Of a DNA stretch of 64,000 bases, positions 35,699-46,523 are shown piece after piece. The stretch spans positions 112,073,429 to 112,137,428 of the forward strand of contig NC_030684.2 in assembly GCF_000004195.4 (NCBI RefSeq). Reading direction: 5' to 3'. The notes beneath the pieces are model-generated. The model was given only the letters and a program-made list of their open reading frames with translations. It ran no database searches and was not told where the DNA came from. Source of the DNA: Xenopus tropicalis. Taxonomy: Eukaryota > Chordata > Amphibia > Anura > Pipidae. Position 1 is the first letter of the stretch, and each line of letters opens with the position of its first letter. A program made the position numbers and the translations under genes.

Positions 35699-37272
35699 CA
35701 GGTCCTTCTCAAAAAATTAGCATATTGTGATAAAGTTCATTATTTTCTGTAATGTACTGATAAACATTAGACTTTCATATATTTTAGATTCATTACACAC
35801 AACTGAAGTAGTCCAAGCCTTTTAGTGTTTTAATATTGATGATTGTGGCATACAGCTCATGAAAACCCAAAACTCCTATCTCAAAAAATTAGCATATCAT
35901 GAAAAGGTTCTCTAAACGAGCTATTAACCTAATCATCTGAATCAACTAATTAACTCTAAACACCTGCAAAAGATTCCTGAGGCTTTTAAAAACTCCCAGC
36001 CTGGTTCATTACTCAAAACCGCAATCATGGGTAAGACTGGCGACCTGACTGCTGTCCAGAAGGCCATGATTGACACCCTCAAGCAAGAGGGTAAGACACA
36101 GAAAGAAATTTCTGAAAGAATAGGCTGTTCCCAGAGTGCTGTATCAAGGCACCTCAGTGGGAAGTCTGTGGGAAGGAAAAAGTGTGGCAGAAAACGCTGC
36201 GCAACGAGAAGAGGTGACCGGGCCCTGAGGAAGATTGTGGAGAAGGACCGATTCCAGACCTTGGGGGACCTGCGGAAGCAGTGGACTGAAATGGCGTGTG
36301 CAGGAAATGGGCTACAGGTGCCACATTCCCCAGGTCAAGCCACTTTTGAACCAGAAACAGTGGCAGAAGCGCCTGACCTGGGCTATAGACAAGCAGCACT
36401 GGACTATTGCTCAGTGGTCCAAAGTACTTTTTTCGGATGAAAGCAAATTTTGCATGTCATTCGGAAATCAAGGTGCCAGAGTCTGGAGGAAGACTGGGGA
36501 GAGGGAAATGCCAAAATGCCTGCAGTCCAGTGTCAAGTACCCACAGTCAGTGATGGTCCGGGGTGCCATGTCAGCTGCTAGTGTTGGTCCACTGTGTTTT
36601 ATCAAGGGCAGGGTCAATGCAGCTAGCTATCAGGAGATTTTGGAGCACTTCATGCTTCCATCTGCTGAAAAGCTTTATGATGAAGATTTCATTTTTCAAC
36701 ACGACCTGGCACCTGCTCACAGTGCCAAAACCACTGGTAAATGGTTTACTGACCATGGTATTACTGTGCTCAATTGGCCTGCCAACTCTCCTGACCTGAA
36801 CCCCATAGAGAATCTGTGGGATATTGTGAAGAGAAAGTTGAGAGACACAAGACCCAACACTCTGGATGAGCTTAAGGCCGCTATTGAAGCATCCTGGGCC
36901 TCCATAACACCTGAGCAGTGCCACAGGCTGATTGCCTCCATGCCACGCCGCATTGAAGCAGTCATTTCTGCAAAAGGATTCCCGACCAAGTATTGAGTGC
37001 ATAACTGAACATAATTATTTGAAAGTTGACTTTTTTTGTATTAAAAACACTTTTCTTTTATTGCTCGGATGAAATATGCTAATTTTTTGAGATAGGAATT
37101 TTGGGTTTTCATGAGCTGTATGCCACAATCATCAATATTAAAACACTAAAAGACTTGAACTACTTAAGTTGTGTGTAATGAATCTAAAATATATGAAAGT
37201 CTAATGTTTATCAGTACATTACAGAAAATAATGAACTTTATCACAATATGCTAATTTTTTGAGAAGGACCTG
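35699..37272 (+). mobile_element. Tc1-like DNA transposon B, near full length
   Basis: This 1574-bp element lies between TA duplications (35697-35698, 37273-37274). Inverted repeats of about 205 bp (35699-35901 and about 37068-37272) begin CAGGTCCTTCTCAAAAAATT. Within the left repeat, CTCAAAAAATTAGCATAT occurs twice (35708 and 35880), and the right repeat mirrors this, giving the IR/DR structure. The TIR and transposase are unrelated in detail to those of transposon A, so this is a different Tc1 lineage. The transposase is broken by one small deletion. Confidence 0.95.
36027..36996 (+). pseudogene. Tc1-like transposase B, frameshifted by a small deletion
   Basis: The first reading frame starts at ATG 36027 (MGKTGDLTAVQKAMIDTLKQ) and holds the helix-turn-helix region (KTQKEISERIGCSQSAVSRH). 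It reaches LGDLRKQWTE at about 36290. The protein then continues in another frame as VQEMGYRCHIPQVKPLLNQK, through to GFPTKY and the TGA ending at 36996. Related transposases have roughly ten more residues between the two parts, so I infer a deletion of about 30 bases that is not a multiple of three. The catalytic DD34E triad is intact in the second part: D of LFSDESK, D of FQHDLAPAH, E of NPIENLW, with 34 residues between the last two. No other stop is seen. Confidence 0.9.
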
Positions 37273-40200
37273 TATATACATCATAAGGTGTATATAAGCT
37301 TAATGTGATAGACTTAGGTGAACAGTGTATGTTTGTGGCCTCTGTGGCTTAATGAGACGATGCATCGAGTCAAACCAGTGGGCTGACCAGAACACAATCT
37401 ACAGCATACTCCCAAATACTGCAGAATTAAAAATAGAAACATTTTAGGCTATGCGTCTGTTCTGGTGATGTTATACCTTGCAGCTTTTAACCCCCCCAAA
37501 AATGACTGGTTTACAAAAAATTGGGGTTCTGTGAAGTATATGACATCTTATATGGAATGACAAATAAAACAGTTAAAAACACTGTCTGAGTGAAGAGGTC
37601 TGTAAGGACAGGTTTCTTGGAGCAGGCAGAACTAAAGGGAGTTAAATAATATCCTAGTAAATATATTTGATTTATTTTAAAAGAAATGTTAGACAAACCT
37701 ATTTATTTTTGAAGGCAAATTGCTAAATACTGTTTATGATGAGGAACAGCAGATTAAGTTGCCTTTAGAAAGCATCAGGAGCTTAATACATGGCTCTACA
37801 TGATAGACCTTGCACATAGTAAAGCCTTCTCTGCTGCGGCATCTTCAGGTACCATTTGCAATTCTGCCAGTGTTTTTGAAATTCTTCCCCCTCTAAAAAT
37901 GAAAAGCGTATTCATAGCGCATTTCCGAAGGAGTATAAAATGTTGGGGAATCCTACTTCTTGTCTGTAATTTGATTTTTTTTTAAGGAAAATAAATCCTA
38001 CATTTTATATGGGAGCAAACCTGGAAATAAAAGAAAGCAAAGGGTGCACCCACCATCATACATATTTTTGTGCCTCCCAAAGTCTTCTGAGGCCTCCTCC
38101 CTTTGCTCAGCTAAAGACCAACAGTCTGCGTGCTGCCTCATATATTTTCTGCTTCTTTCCAACTTCATTATCTTTTTGATGACCTAGTAATTTCTTCTTC
38201 TATCTTTTATCTTTTTGTTTATATCTTTTTGCTGAGTTATTCACTTTCTCCTTACTATAAACCAGAGCCTTCTTCTGCAAATTACACAGGAACCCATTTA
38301 ATGTTAAATTCACTTTTTATTGACTATATCCTGGTGTTTTTAGCTACATTAAATGTCCCGATGCAGTCGGAGTTAATCTACATTTGAGTTTTATCGTTTT
38401 TTGAAGCTGCTTTTTATTTTATTTTATTTAGGGTGTCTGGAAAAGGGCTTCTTCTTCGTGACTGCATAAAATTAAGATTCACTGCATGATTATTATAGGC
38501 AAACGACAGCTGAAGTACATGTTGCTTGCGCATGAAAGAGTATTTTATAACAATCATAAATGCTAACTTAAAAGTATTCAAGTCTCTTTATACAGAAATG
38601 TTTGAGTGGGGGGCTGGACTCCTTTGCCTTTTACCAGTATTATGTGCTGTGTTTTACAATACCCCTATAATAGCAGCTAGGAAGAGTTTTCCTATTCTAC
38701 AGAGCAGTTGAGTTGAGTACACAATACAACCTGTTCTTCTTTGAAACAGAAAATGTAATTTCATTTAGCTTAAGTTACATCAGTTGCTTTATGAAATCTA
38801 TAATCCTGATCAGAGGTTAAGATGTCTCTGCTGCTTTGAGGTCTGTTTATGGAATTACCACTGCCTGTTGGTCATTGCCTTGAAATAAACCAACCATGTT
38901 GTCATTGTGCTTACTGGCTCTCTTTTGGGGCCTCTGTCAGGAGTTAGGTTACACTTGCCTGTATTTGCAATGGTTAATTTCCTTATTTGCAGCAGCATTC
39001 CTTCACTGCTCAACTGTTTTGAATTATTACAGGTATTGCACATCATTAGACACAAGCAATCCCCTTATTAGTTCTATTCCTATTCGTTCTGGTTGCTTTC
39101 CTGGTCTCTCAGGTATCTGTTTCCAGCTAAACTGTATTTTTTTGCACTTCCTGGTATCAGTGACTGTCTTTCAACTTCTATTCCTGCCATTGTGTCCCTG
39201 CCTCCCTTTTATATAGCTTTTCAGTGCCCATTCAGTTTTGTTTCATGTAGAAGTATTCCCTCTACCAGCCTGTCTAACTACTACTTCCTGCAGCCCTTTC
39301 AGCACCCTGCTCTACCATCCAGCTGCCAGTTCATATCATTGCTCACATGCTTCTTTGGTTTCTTCTTTCAATCTACTCCAACTCCAAAAAAGTCTACGGT
39401 ACCCTCTTTACCTGCTAGTTGATCTAGATACTTCTGCCATGATACTTGACTTGCTTATATAGTTTAATAGTTGCTGTCAGTTAATGAGTTCCATCCAAGC
39501 ACTATAATGATCATGTCTTGTTAGACATTGCCTCGGAGAAGCTTGGTGTCCCTGTACATAAATATCTGGCTTTACTGGGGAAACAATGGACTTAACTAAA
39601 CAAACAAGGATGGAACTATAGAACAAGACTAGTTAGTGGTAGATCTAGTGAATTCCCTCCGACACAAAGTATTATTATTGTTAACACAGAGTGACAAAGG
39701 AATGTGTACCATAGCTGTCCAGTATATATGAATTGTTCTGTCCATCTAATTCAGAAGATGCCCAAATGGATTGAGATCTGGTGCCTGGGGATATCAAGTC
39801 CAATAAGAGAAATAAGGAATTGGACATTAGAAGTGATGCTACCTTTGTGTTACTGTGTTCTTTAGCTCACTGCAACAACAATTTCTCGCTTTTTGTTCAA
39901 AACTGTGGAACTTTGTTACGTTGCCAACTACCTCTCCATAAAATGGTACCCCAAGCTCTGAGTTCTGTTATGGTAGTTTAGTTGTTGATTCACTAGAAGC
40001 TAAAACTATCCAATTTTCCTCTAATGGTAAAATTATAGTTTTCAGACTGCCAAACAGAATCCAACCAGTTCCTAGACCAATTCTATAATATATGTTTAAC
40101 AATAACCTTATATTTTCCTCATTTGCTAAAAAGATTTCTAGCCCTTGAAACTTTTATTGTGTCTGCAAGTTCAACTTTTCCATCGAGAAAATTTACAGAA

Positions 40201-40313
40201 CATATGTTTCTCACTGTGAAAAATGTTATTTTACCAGAAGATGAAGCATCTTTTCTTCTAATACCAAGAAATGCCTTTGTGATTAGGCTCCCCGAGAGTT
40301 TATTGCGTAGTCC

Positions 40314-40316
<3 letters not shown>

Positions 40317-40345
<29 letters not shown>
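40317..40345. repeat. (TA)14 microsatellite
   Basis: This is an uninterrupted TA run. The sequence on both sides is unremarkable. Confidence 0.95.
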
Positions 40346-40348
<3 letters not shown>

Positions 40349-40583
40349 AAGTACTACTACTTATATACTTTTTCCTTTAGAGCTTTTCCTGTCTATAATC
40401 CACTATTATTTGTCTGACTCACACCGCATTTCCCGAATGACAACACTGGAATAACAGAATTTTCAGCTTAAAGAAGTAGTTACCACTCCTTAAAGCAGCG
40501 GGTTTATGACTTTTTTTTGGCTTGAGTTCCCCTTTTAAGCCAAATGTTTGCTTTGTCCTCTTTAGCTCAAGGTTGCACACATA

Positions 40584-41042
40584 GGGGCTGATTTACTTAC
40601 CCACGAACGGGTCGAATGGAGTCCGATTGCGTTTTTTTCGTAATGATCGGTACTTTACGATTTTTTCGTATGTTTTGCGATTTTTTCGGATTCTTTATGA
40701 ATTTTTCGGATCCAATACGATTTTTGCGTAAAAACGCGAGTTTTCCTATCCATTACGAAAGTTGCGTAAAAAGTTGCGCATTTTGCGTAGCGTTAAAACT
40801 TACGCGAAAAGTTGCGCATTTTTCGCGTAAGTTTTAACGCTACGCAAAATGCGCAACTTTTTACGCAACTTTCGTAATGGATACGAAAAACTCGCGTTTT
40901 TACGCAAAAATCGTATTGGATCCGAAAAATTCGTACAGAATCCGAAAAAATCGCAAAACATACGAAAAAGTCGCAAAATATTCGTTTTCAAGTCGGAACT
41001 TTTCCAATTCGGGTCGGATTCGTGGGTTAGTAAATCAGCCCC
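40584..41042 (+). mobile_element. CpG-rich long-palindrome MITE, copy 2
   Basis: This 459-bp element has inverted ends GGGGCTGATTTACTTACCCA and GGGTTAGTAAATCAGCCCC and an ATA duplication on each side (40581-40583, 41043-41045). The two arms are near-perfect complements around a centre at about 40815. It is dense in CpG for such AT-rich sequence. It lies directly against the 5'-truncated SINE-like copy. Confidence 0.88.
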
Positions 41043-41045
41043 ATA

Positions 41046-41275
41046 GAGTTTATATGTTCTTTCCATGTCTGTGTGGGTTTTCTCAGGTACTCTGTTTTCC
41101 TTCCTCTTTCCTAAGACATAGAGGCATGTTAATTGGCTCCTGATAAAACTGATCCTACTGTAAATTTGATTGGAACCTTAGACTGCAATCTCCACTGGGG
41201 CAGGGACTGGTGTGAATGATAAAACTCTGTAAAATGTTTCAGAATATATTAGTGTTATATAAATAAATAATAAAA
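41046..41275 (+). mobile_element. SINE-like (V-SINE-type) copy, 5' truncated
   Basis: It carries ATGTTCTTTCCATGTCTGTG, TGGGTTTTCTCAGGTACTC, TTAATTGGCTCCTGATAAAA and CTCCACTGGGGCAGGGACTG, with an ATATAAATAAATAATAAAAA tail. These parallel the copy at 9901-10156. The head that would lie upstream is absent. Confidence 0.65.
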
Positions 41276-41588
41276 ACCCTAAATCTTACTCTAATTTTTC
41301 TTCAAGCAGGGCTTCTATCAGTATTTATTAAAGCAAAAATAATTTTTCCCTAAAATTCACCCTAACTGGCCTTCAGACTGGGATCCCCAGCCAAGTCACC
41401 AGTCCCCAGCCAAGGCACCTGGTTCTCCTGGTGGGTTAGAAACCACTGCTTGAAAATACTTTTGCAATTGGTTCAGGTGCTTACATCCATTGATATTTTA
41501 AATCAAAGTTGCCCAATGTATTACATGTAGTGGGCAAATTATCATTTGAAGAGCCACATCCAGTCTGTGGACCTTCAGTACTAGTACT

Positions 41589-41780
41589 AGTACAAGTAGG
41601 TGCAAGCATACTGTGTATGGGATTTCAGTGGGCGCAATTCTTCACCCAGACTACATTAAATATTGAAATAGAAAGAATTTTGAGAGGCCCATATGGATGC
41701 AGAGAGTGGGACCACAAAAATAATTACTGCCCCTGGTTTATTGGGCTACAGTTGGTTAGTCCTCAATAAGGATATTACAA
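41589..41780 (+). repeat. 190-bp direct repeat, copy 1 (pairs with 44276-44463)
   Basis: Beginning GTACAAGTAGGTGCAAGCAT and ending CAATAAGGATATTAC, this segment matches 44276-44463 in the same orientation with scattered differences. An upstream ATCATTTGAAGAGCCAC motif recurs at 42813. The element family is not recognised; the two copies lie either side of the Penelope-like insertion. Confidence 0.7.
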
Positions 41781-42876
41781 ATTTCCATTACTCTTGACAA
41801 ATAAAGGATTGGATGGATCTGTGTGCTCACCTTTACTGGGGACAACACAATGCCAAACCATGTCATCCACCTGCCTATAGCAGAAGACTATAGACAATTC
41901 TTCATATGTTAAATGATTTGGCAGTTACTGCTGTGGCAAAGAAGCACTTTTGGTGTTATCTAGATCCCTCCTTTGTTAGGGATAACTAGCATGTAACAGG
42001 GACAAAGTTTGCTCTGGTCTAGGAATCAAAGCAGTCAATCATATGGCTGCCTTCAGGAATTTAACTGCAGGAAACCAGTGAAATCTAGGTACTTTTTGAC
42101 TGCTTTGTGGTACTAGATCTAAGTAAACATAACACTGTTAACATGAAACTACAGACATATGAGCAATACTTTGCATATATTAGTAACCAGAGGCAAGTTT
42201 GGGTTGAATCCCAGCCACGCAAGGATAACTATTAAGTTGCTCCTGTCTAGCACTCTCTCTATGCTATATAGACTTATTGACATGCAGTAACCTCTCCACT
42301 TAGCCCAGGGGCATATTCACACTAATGTATCTGTCTTTTGGGATTCTGCAGAGTTTCCCTAAACAGATGCTGATCACCTTTGCAGTGGGTGCCTAAACAC
42401 TCAAAAGGTTCCCTGTGCAGTCTTTGACAGAAGGGTCAACCCTGGGAAAAATTAAACAGACTTAAATTATGTGTCATTAATAACCAGAGCTAGTGTTTTT
42501 AAGGCCCACTGCCTCTTAACATTTATGGAGTCAAGGTTAAGATAATTAGTTATGCATCTCCCTTCATACTTAAATGGAGCTTCCTAGAAACAGACTAAAT
42601 ACCCCAGTTAAATAACCCAGCATGATGAGTGGGCTGCTGGCAGCCATAGAAAGCACTGGTCAGCGTTCCAAACATGCAGTTTATTTCTATAGGCATCTGG
42701 CATTCCCAAGCAAACTTTCATAGAAATTTATTGCACATTTATTTGGAATGCTGCTAATTTCACCAGATTTAAGAATGAACATAAATACCTGTACTAGATT
42801 ATTAAAAATTATCATTTGGAGAGCCACTGTAGGCCTCCAGTTGGACAGCGCTACTTTAAATAATTACTAGGTGATC

Positions 42877-44000
42877 TAGTATAAATAAATTTGAAGCAAC
42901 TGGACTTGTTTAGTAATCATTGAAGACGTTTCACTACTCATCCGAGCAGCTTCTTCAGTTCAACTGACTGGTATGGGAAGTCCTAGCATATATACTCTTC
43001 CACTAATCCAATCACAATGGCACTATGTAACTCTTCAGAAAGGTGACATCTGAAACTCACAGAGGTGTGAATGCTGTGGAGTTACTTTGCAACTCTTCAA
43101 CAGGTGTTACTTGTTAGAGTTGCATGAATGGATGTGTGAAGAGTTCTGAAACTGCCGGGGTACAGATGTTAGAACAGCATTGTATGTAGCAGACAGATGG
43201 TGTCGAAGTCCCCCGCCTCTGTTAAGGGATGGTTTCTCCACTTTGACGTGAATGGCCTCTTTTACACCTCTTTCAAACCAGCGGTCTTCTTTGTCCAAAA
43301 TTTGGACATTGCTATTTTCAAAGGAGTGTCCCTTGTCTTTTAGGTGTAGAAAGACAGCAGAGTCCTGGCCTGTAGTGTTCGCCCTCCTATGCTGAGCCAT
43401 TCGCTTAGAGAGCAGTTGCTTTGTCTCACCAATGTAAAGGTCTGTGCACTCCTCGCTACACTGGACTGCGTATACAACATTGCTTTGTTTTTCCTTTGGT
43501 GTTGGATCCTTTGGGTGTACAAGTTTTTGTCTCAGTGTGTTGCTAGGTTTGAAAAAAAAAACAAAAAAAAAAAAAAAAAAACCATCCCTTAACAGAGGCG
43601 GGGGACTTCGACACCATCTGTCTGCTACATACAATGCTGTTCTAACATCTGTACCCCGGCAGTTTCAGAACTCTTCACACATCCATTCATGCAACTCTAA
43701 CAAGTAACACCTGTTGAAGAGTTGCATGATACTTGGGTAATCCTTTCAAAGTAACTCCACAGCATTCACACCTCTGTGAGTTTCAGATGTCACCTTTCTG
43801 AAGAGTTACATAGTGCCATTGTGATTGGATTAGTGGAAGAGTATATATGCTAGGACTTCCCATACCAGTCAGTTGAACTGAAGAAGCTGCTCGGATGAGT
43901 AGTGAAACGTCTTCAATGATTACTAAACAAGTCCAGTTGCTTCAAATTTATTTATACTAGATATACCATGACCTGGATGAATGAAAATCTTCATAGACAT
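42877..44000. mobile_element. Penelope-like retroelement, head-to-head inverted truncated copies
   Basis: Two 5'-truncated copies face away from each other. A minus-strand copy (about 43550 down to 42877) carries an endonuclease domain and 3' region. A plus-strand copy (about 43582 to 44000) carries only the last about 42 codons and the 3' region. They are joined by an A-rich linker (43551-43581). The outer sequence is flanked by an 11-bp direct repeat ACTAGGTGATC (42866-42876, 44001-44011), read as the target duplication, so the whole structure was probably one insertion event. Inverted, truncated and partly duplicated copies are characteristic of Penelope-like elements. The right copy has extra terminal sequence (ATGACCTGGATGAATG) and about 22 extra bases near 43727. 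Confidence 0.85.
43107..43550 (-). pseudogene. GIY-YIG endonuclease domain of a Penelope-like element (C-terminal fragment)
   Basis: The minus-strand frame reads about 147 residues with no stop before the natural end. The domain would nick DNA for target-primed insertion of the retroelement. NVVYAVQC provides the GIY-equivalent strand and LYIGET the YIG strand. The following SKRMAQHRRA supplies the conserved arginine, HLKDKGHSF the next block, and VKEAIHVKVEKPSLNRGGG the family's EAI...PSLN region with the likely metal-binding glutamate. The reverse transcriptase domain that should precede it is missing (5' truncation). The frame remains open upstream into the A-rich linker and the other copy, but that part is chance. 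The same C-terminal residues, from PSLNRGGG to NSNK, are also encoded on the plus strand at 43582-43707. Confidence 0.85.
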
Positions 44001-44275
44001 ACTAGGTGATCCTTTTCTGCACTATATGTTTTGCCCCTATCTGCTAAGTATTTACTCATAATGTGTAAAATCTCTACCCAGAAATCTAGCCCAGTATTTT
44101 ACAGATTCCAGTAAATAGTGTGCCAATGTGCCCACTTGCTTATGTGAGAAAAGGGGCTGACGCGTGAGACATGGGTATTGAGTAACCTGCCCTTCAGCCC
44201 CATGTAACACAACAGAACTACAACCAAAGGGAGTCCAGTATTTAACATTTGGTCAAAGCAGGTATATTATTGATA

Positions 44276-44463
44276 AGTACAAGTAGGTGCAAGCATACTG
44301 TGTATGGAATTTCAGTGGGCACAATTCTGCACCCAGACTACATTAAATAATGAAATAGAATGAATTTTGTGTGGCCAATATGGATTGTGGGACCACAAAA
44401 ATAATTAACTACCCCTGGACCATTGGCCTTCAGTTGGTCAGTCCTCAATAAGGATATCACAAA
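44276..44463 (+). repeat. 190-bp direct repeat, copy 2 (pairs with 41589-41780)
   Basis: It starts GTACAAGTAGGTGCAAGCAT and ends TCCTCAATAAGGATATCAC. Differences from copy 1 are scattered substitutions and small indels, as expected for two old copies rather than a recent duplication. Confidence 0.7.
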
Positions 44464-45167
44464 ATTAGCAATGACAATAATAAATAATAAAATAATAATA
44501 AAAGCTGAGGGAAGTCAATTAGCTTTACATTTTTATCATTCTCTGGTTTTTCTTGTACTTTTCTTACCATTTCCTGGCTGTAGTATAGATGTAAAGTTAC
44601 TCTTAGGTGTAGAGATTATGGCTTACAGGGCTATGTGAATGTTTATTATCTGCGATCCTGTAATGAGAGCTGCATTAGAACAAGTGTCACAGGCAACGGC
44701 TCAGTCACTTTGGATTGCATTTAGATAATCTTTTTAATGGCTTAAAAGGTGGCATTTATTCCCTTTGAGGATAATAAAAGGAAAGCTACCTTGCTCAACA
44801 TACCATACATAACATATTATCGGTATAATATAAACAACATTGTAAATATTGTAATGTAAACTTTTAAAGCGGTGAGAACTAGAAGCTTCTGATGAATAAG
44901 ATGTGTTCTATGAATTTTAAATTGCACAAGTGATGGTGGGGGCTGAGGAAGTACAAGGTAAAATGATAATTCTCATTAAACAAAAAAAAAAAATTAGCAA
45001 AAAATATTATTTTTTAACTAGGTATAGTATCATAGAAATGCATTGTATCGCTCCTAAAATAAGGAATTGTAAGGGATCCCTGTAAAAAATGGTAATTCAG
45101 TGTTAATTGTCCCCCACCAACTGTTTAAGAACTACTGGTGCCCACTTTTAAAAGCATGTAAAGCCTA

Positions 45168-45517
45168 AGGCTGATGCCACACGTGGCGTTTTTACGCTGC
45201 GTTTTTTCTCAGCCAAAAAACACTGCACAAGCCACACAGCCCCTGACTATGGCGTTTTTCAGCCTAGTACTGGTGACGTAGCAAATCCCGTTTCCATGGT
45301 GCTAATAGTGCGAAATAGCAAAAAACGCTGCGTATTTCCGCTAGGTCTGGCAGCTGCCTTTGTGTATACATAGGCGTTTTCTAGCGTATTTACGCTTTGT
45401 GTGGCTTGCTTCGAGTCTTTCCAAGTTATTTCTATGGATGATGATATTGGGCGTTTTTCAGCCGCTGAGAAAATTAGAAAATACGCAGCGTAAAAACGCC
45501 TCGTGTGGCATCAGCCT
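45168..45517. mobile_element. palindromic MITE with GCGTTTTTACGC-type arms
   Basis: Inverted ends AGGCTGATGCCACACGTGGC and CTCGTGTGGCATCAGCCT are bracketed by TA (45166-45167, 45518-45519). The arms contain GGCGTTTTTACGCTGCG and the complement CGCAGCGTAAAAACGCC. It is 350 bp with no coding capacity. Confidence 0.8.
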
Positions 45518-45818
45518 TATCATTATGTGTAACAGGTCAGGGGGTAAACTGTAACCTACCTGGAATCAGTCAAGTGAGGTTAATTCAGTGACATTAAAGA
45601 TCTGTAACGTGAGAAGGGTTAAAAAAAAGAACCAAAAACATGGATATGTGCAGCTCTGAAATACTGTACTTTATACAGGGAACAGTGTACCACCTTTTGT
45701 AATATAAGTATCAAAAGTCAATTAAAAGTTCCATAACTGTTTAAAGTCTAAAGGCTGCATAGAACACCTACCAAAGGCTAGTCAGTAATCAGTAATCAAA
45801 AGACAGTGGGCATTGCTA

Positions 45819-45837
45819 ATATATATATATATATATA
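45819..45837. repeat. (AT)n microsatellite
   Basis: A pure AT run of about 19 bases. Confidence 0.9.
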
Positions 45838-46511
45838 GGTTAGGGATCCACCATTTTCAGATTCGGCTGAATACCAAACTGAATCTGAATCCATATCCTA
45901 ACCTACATATGTAAATTATGAAACAGAAAGGTCAGAGAGCTTTCAGCTTTCAACTTCCATGTTTATGTGACAAAAAGTCACATGATTTTAATGATTTGTT
46001 TGGCCAGGGGCATGAATTTGTCTGAATCCGAATCCTGCTGAAAAAGGCCGAAAGTTATTTATTTTGGGCCCCATGGGAACATAGGCACACAGTACCAACA
46101 TTTTGGCCATGCCCTTTTTATGTGCAAAATAAACAGCTGATGTTACTCTATAATAAGCAGTTCATATTAAGAGTTCTATTTATTAATGTGCTAATTAGCA
46201 GTCAGTGCAGGGTTAAACTTAGTGCAAACTCCACTGACCCCCAATAAACTGTTTCCTTTGTGCTGTGATAGCTTGATATGGAAGTTTTGTGACCTTTTGC
46301 ATCGGTTAGGAAACTGCAAATGTTTAGGGGCCTAATGATATTGGTGTAGGGCCCAATAACTAGTCAGTATTGCAAGTTACATAATTTTCTAGGCAGTTTT
46401 TGCAGAAGTTACATAAATTGTAAAAAGTTTTTATGTAAATTTATATGTAACGTTTGTGACAGGACTGGGACCCCTTATGGAAGATGTCACCAGGCCAACT
46501 GTACTCTCTCT

Positions 46512-46523
46512 CCCCCCCCCCCC
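46512..46523. repeat. C12 homopolymer tract
   Basis: Twelve consecutive C bases follow a CTCTCTCT stretch. Confidence 0.9.
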
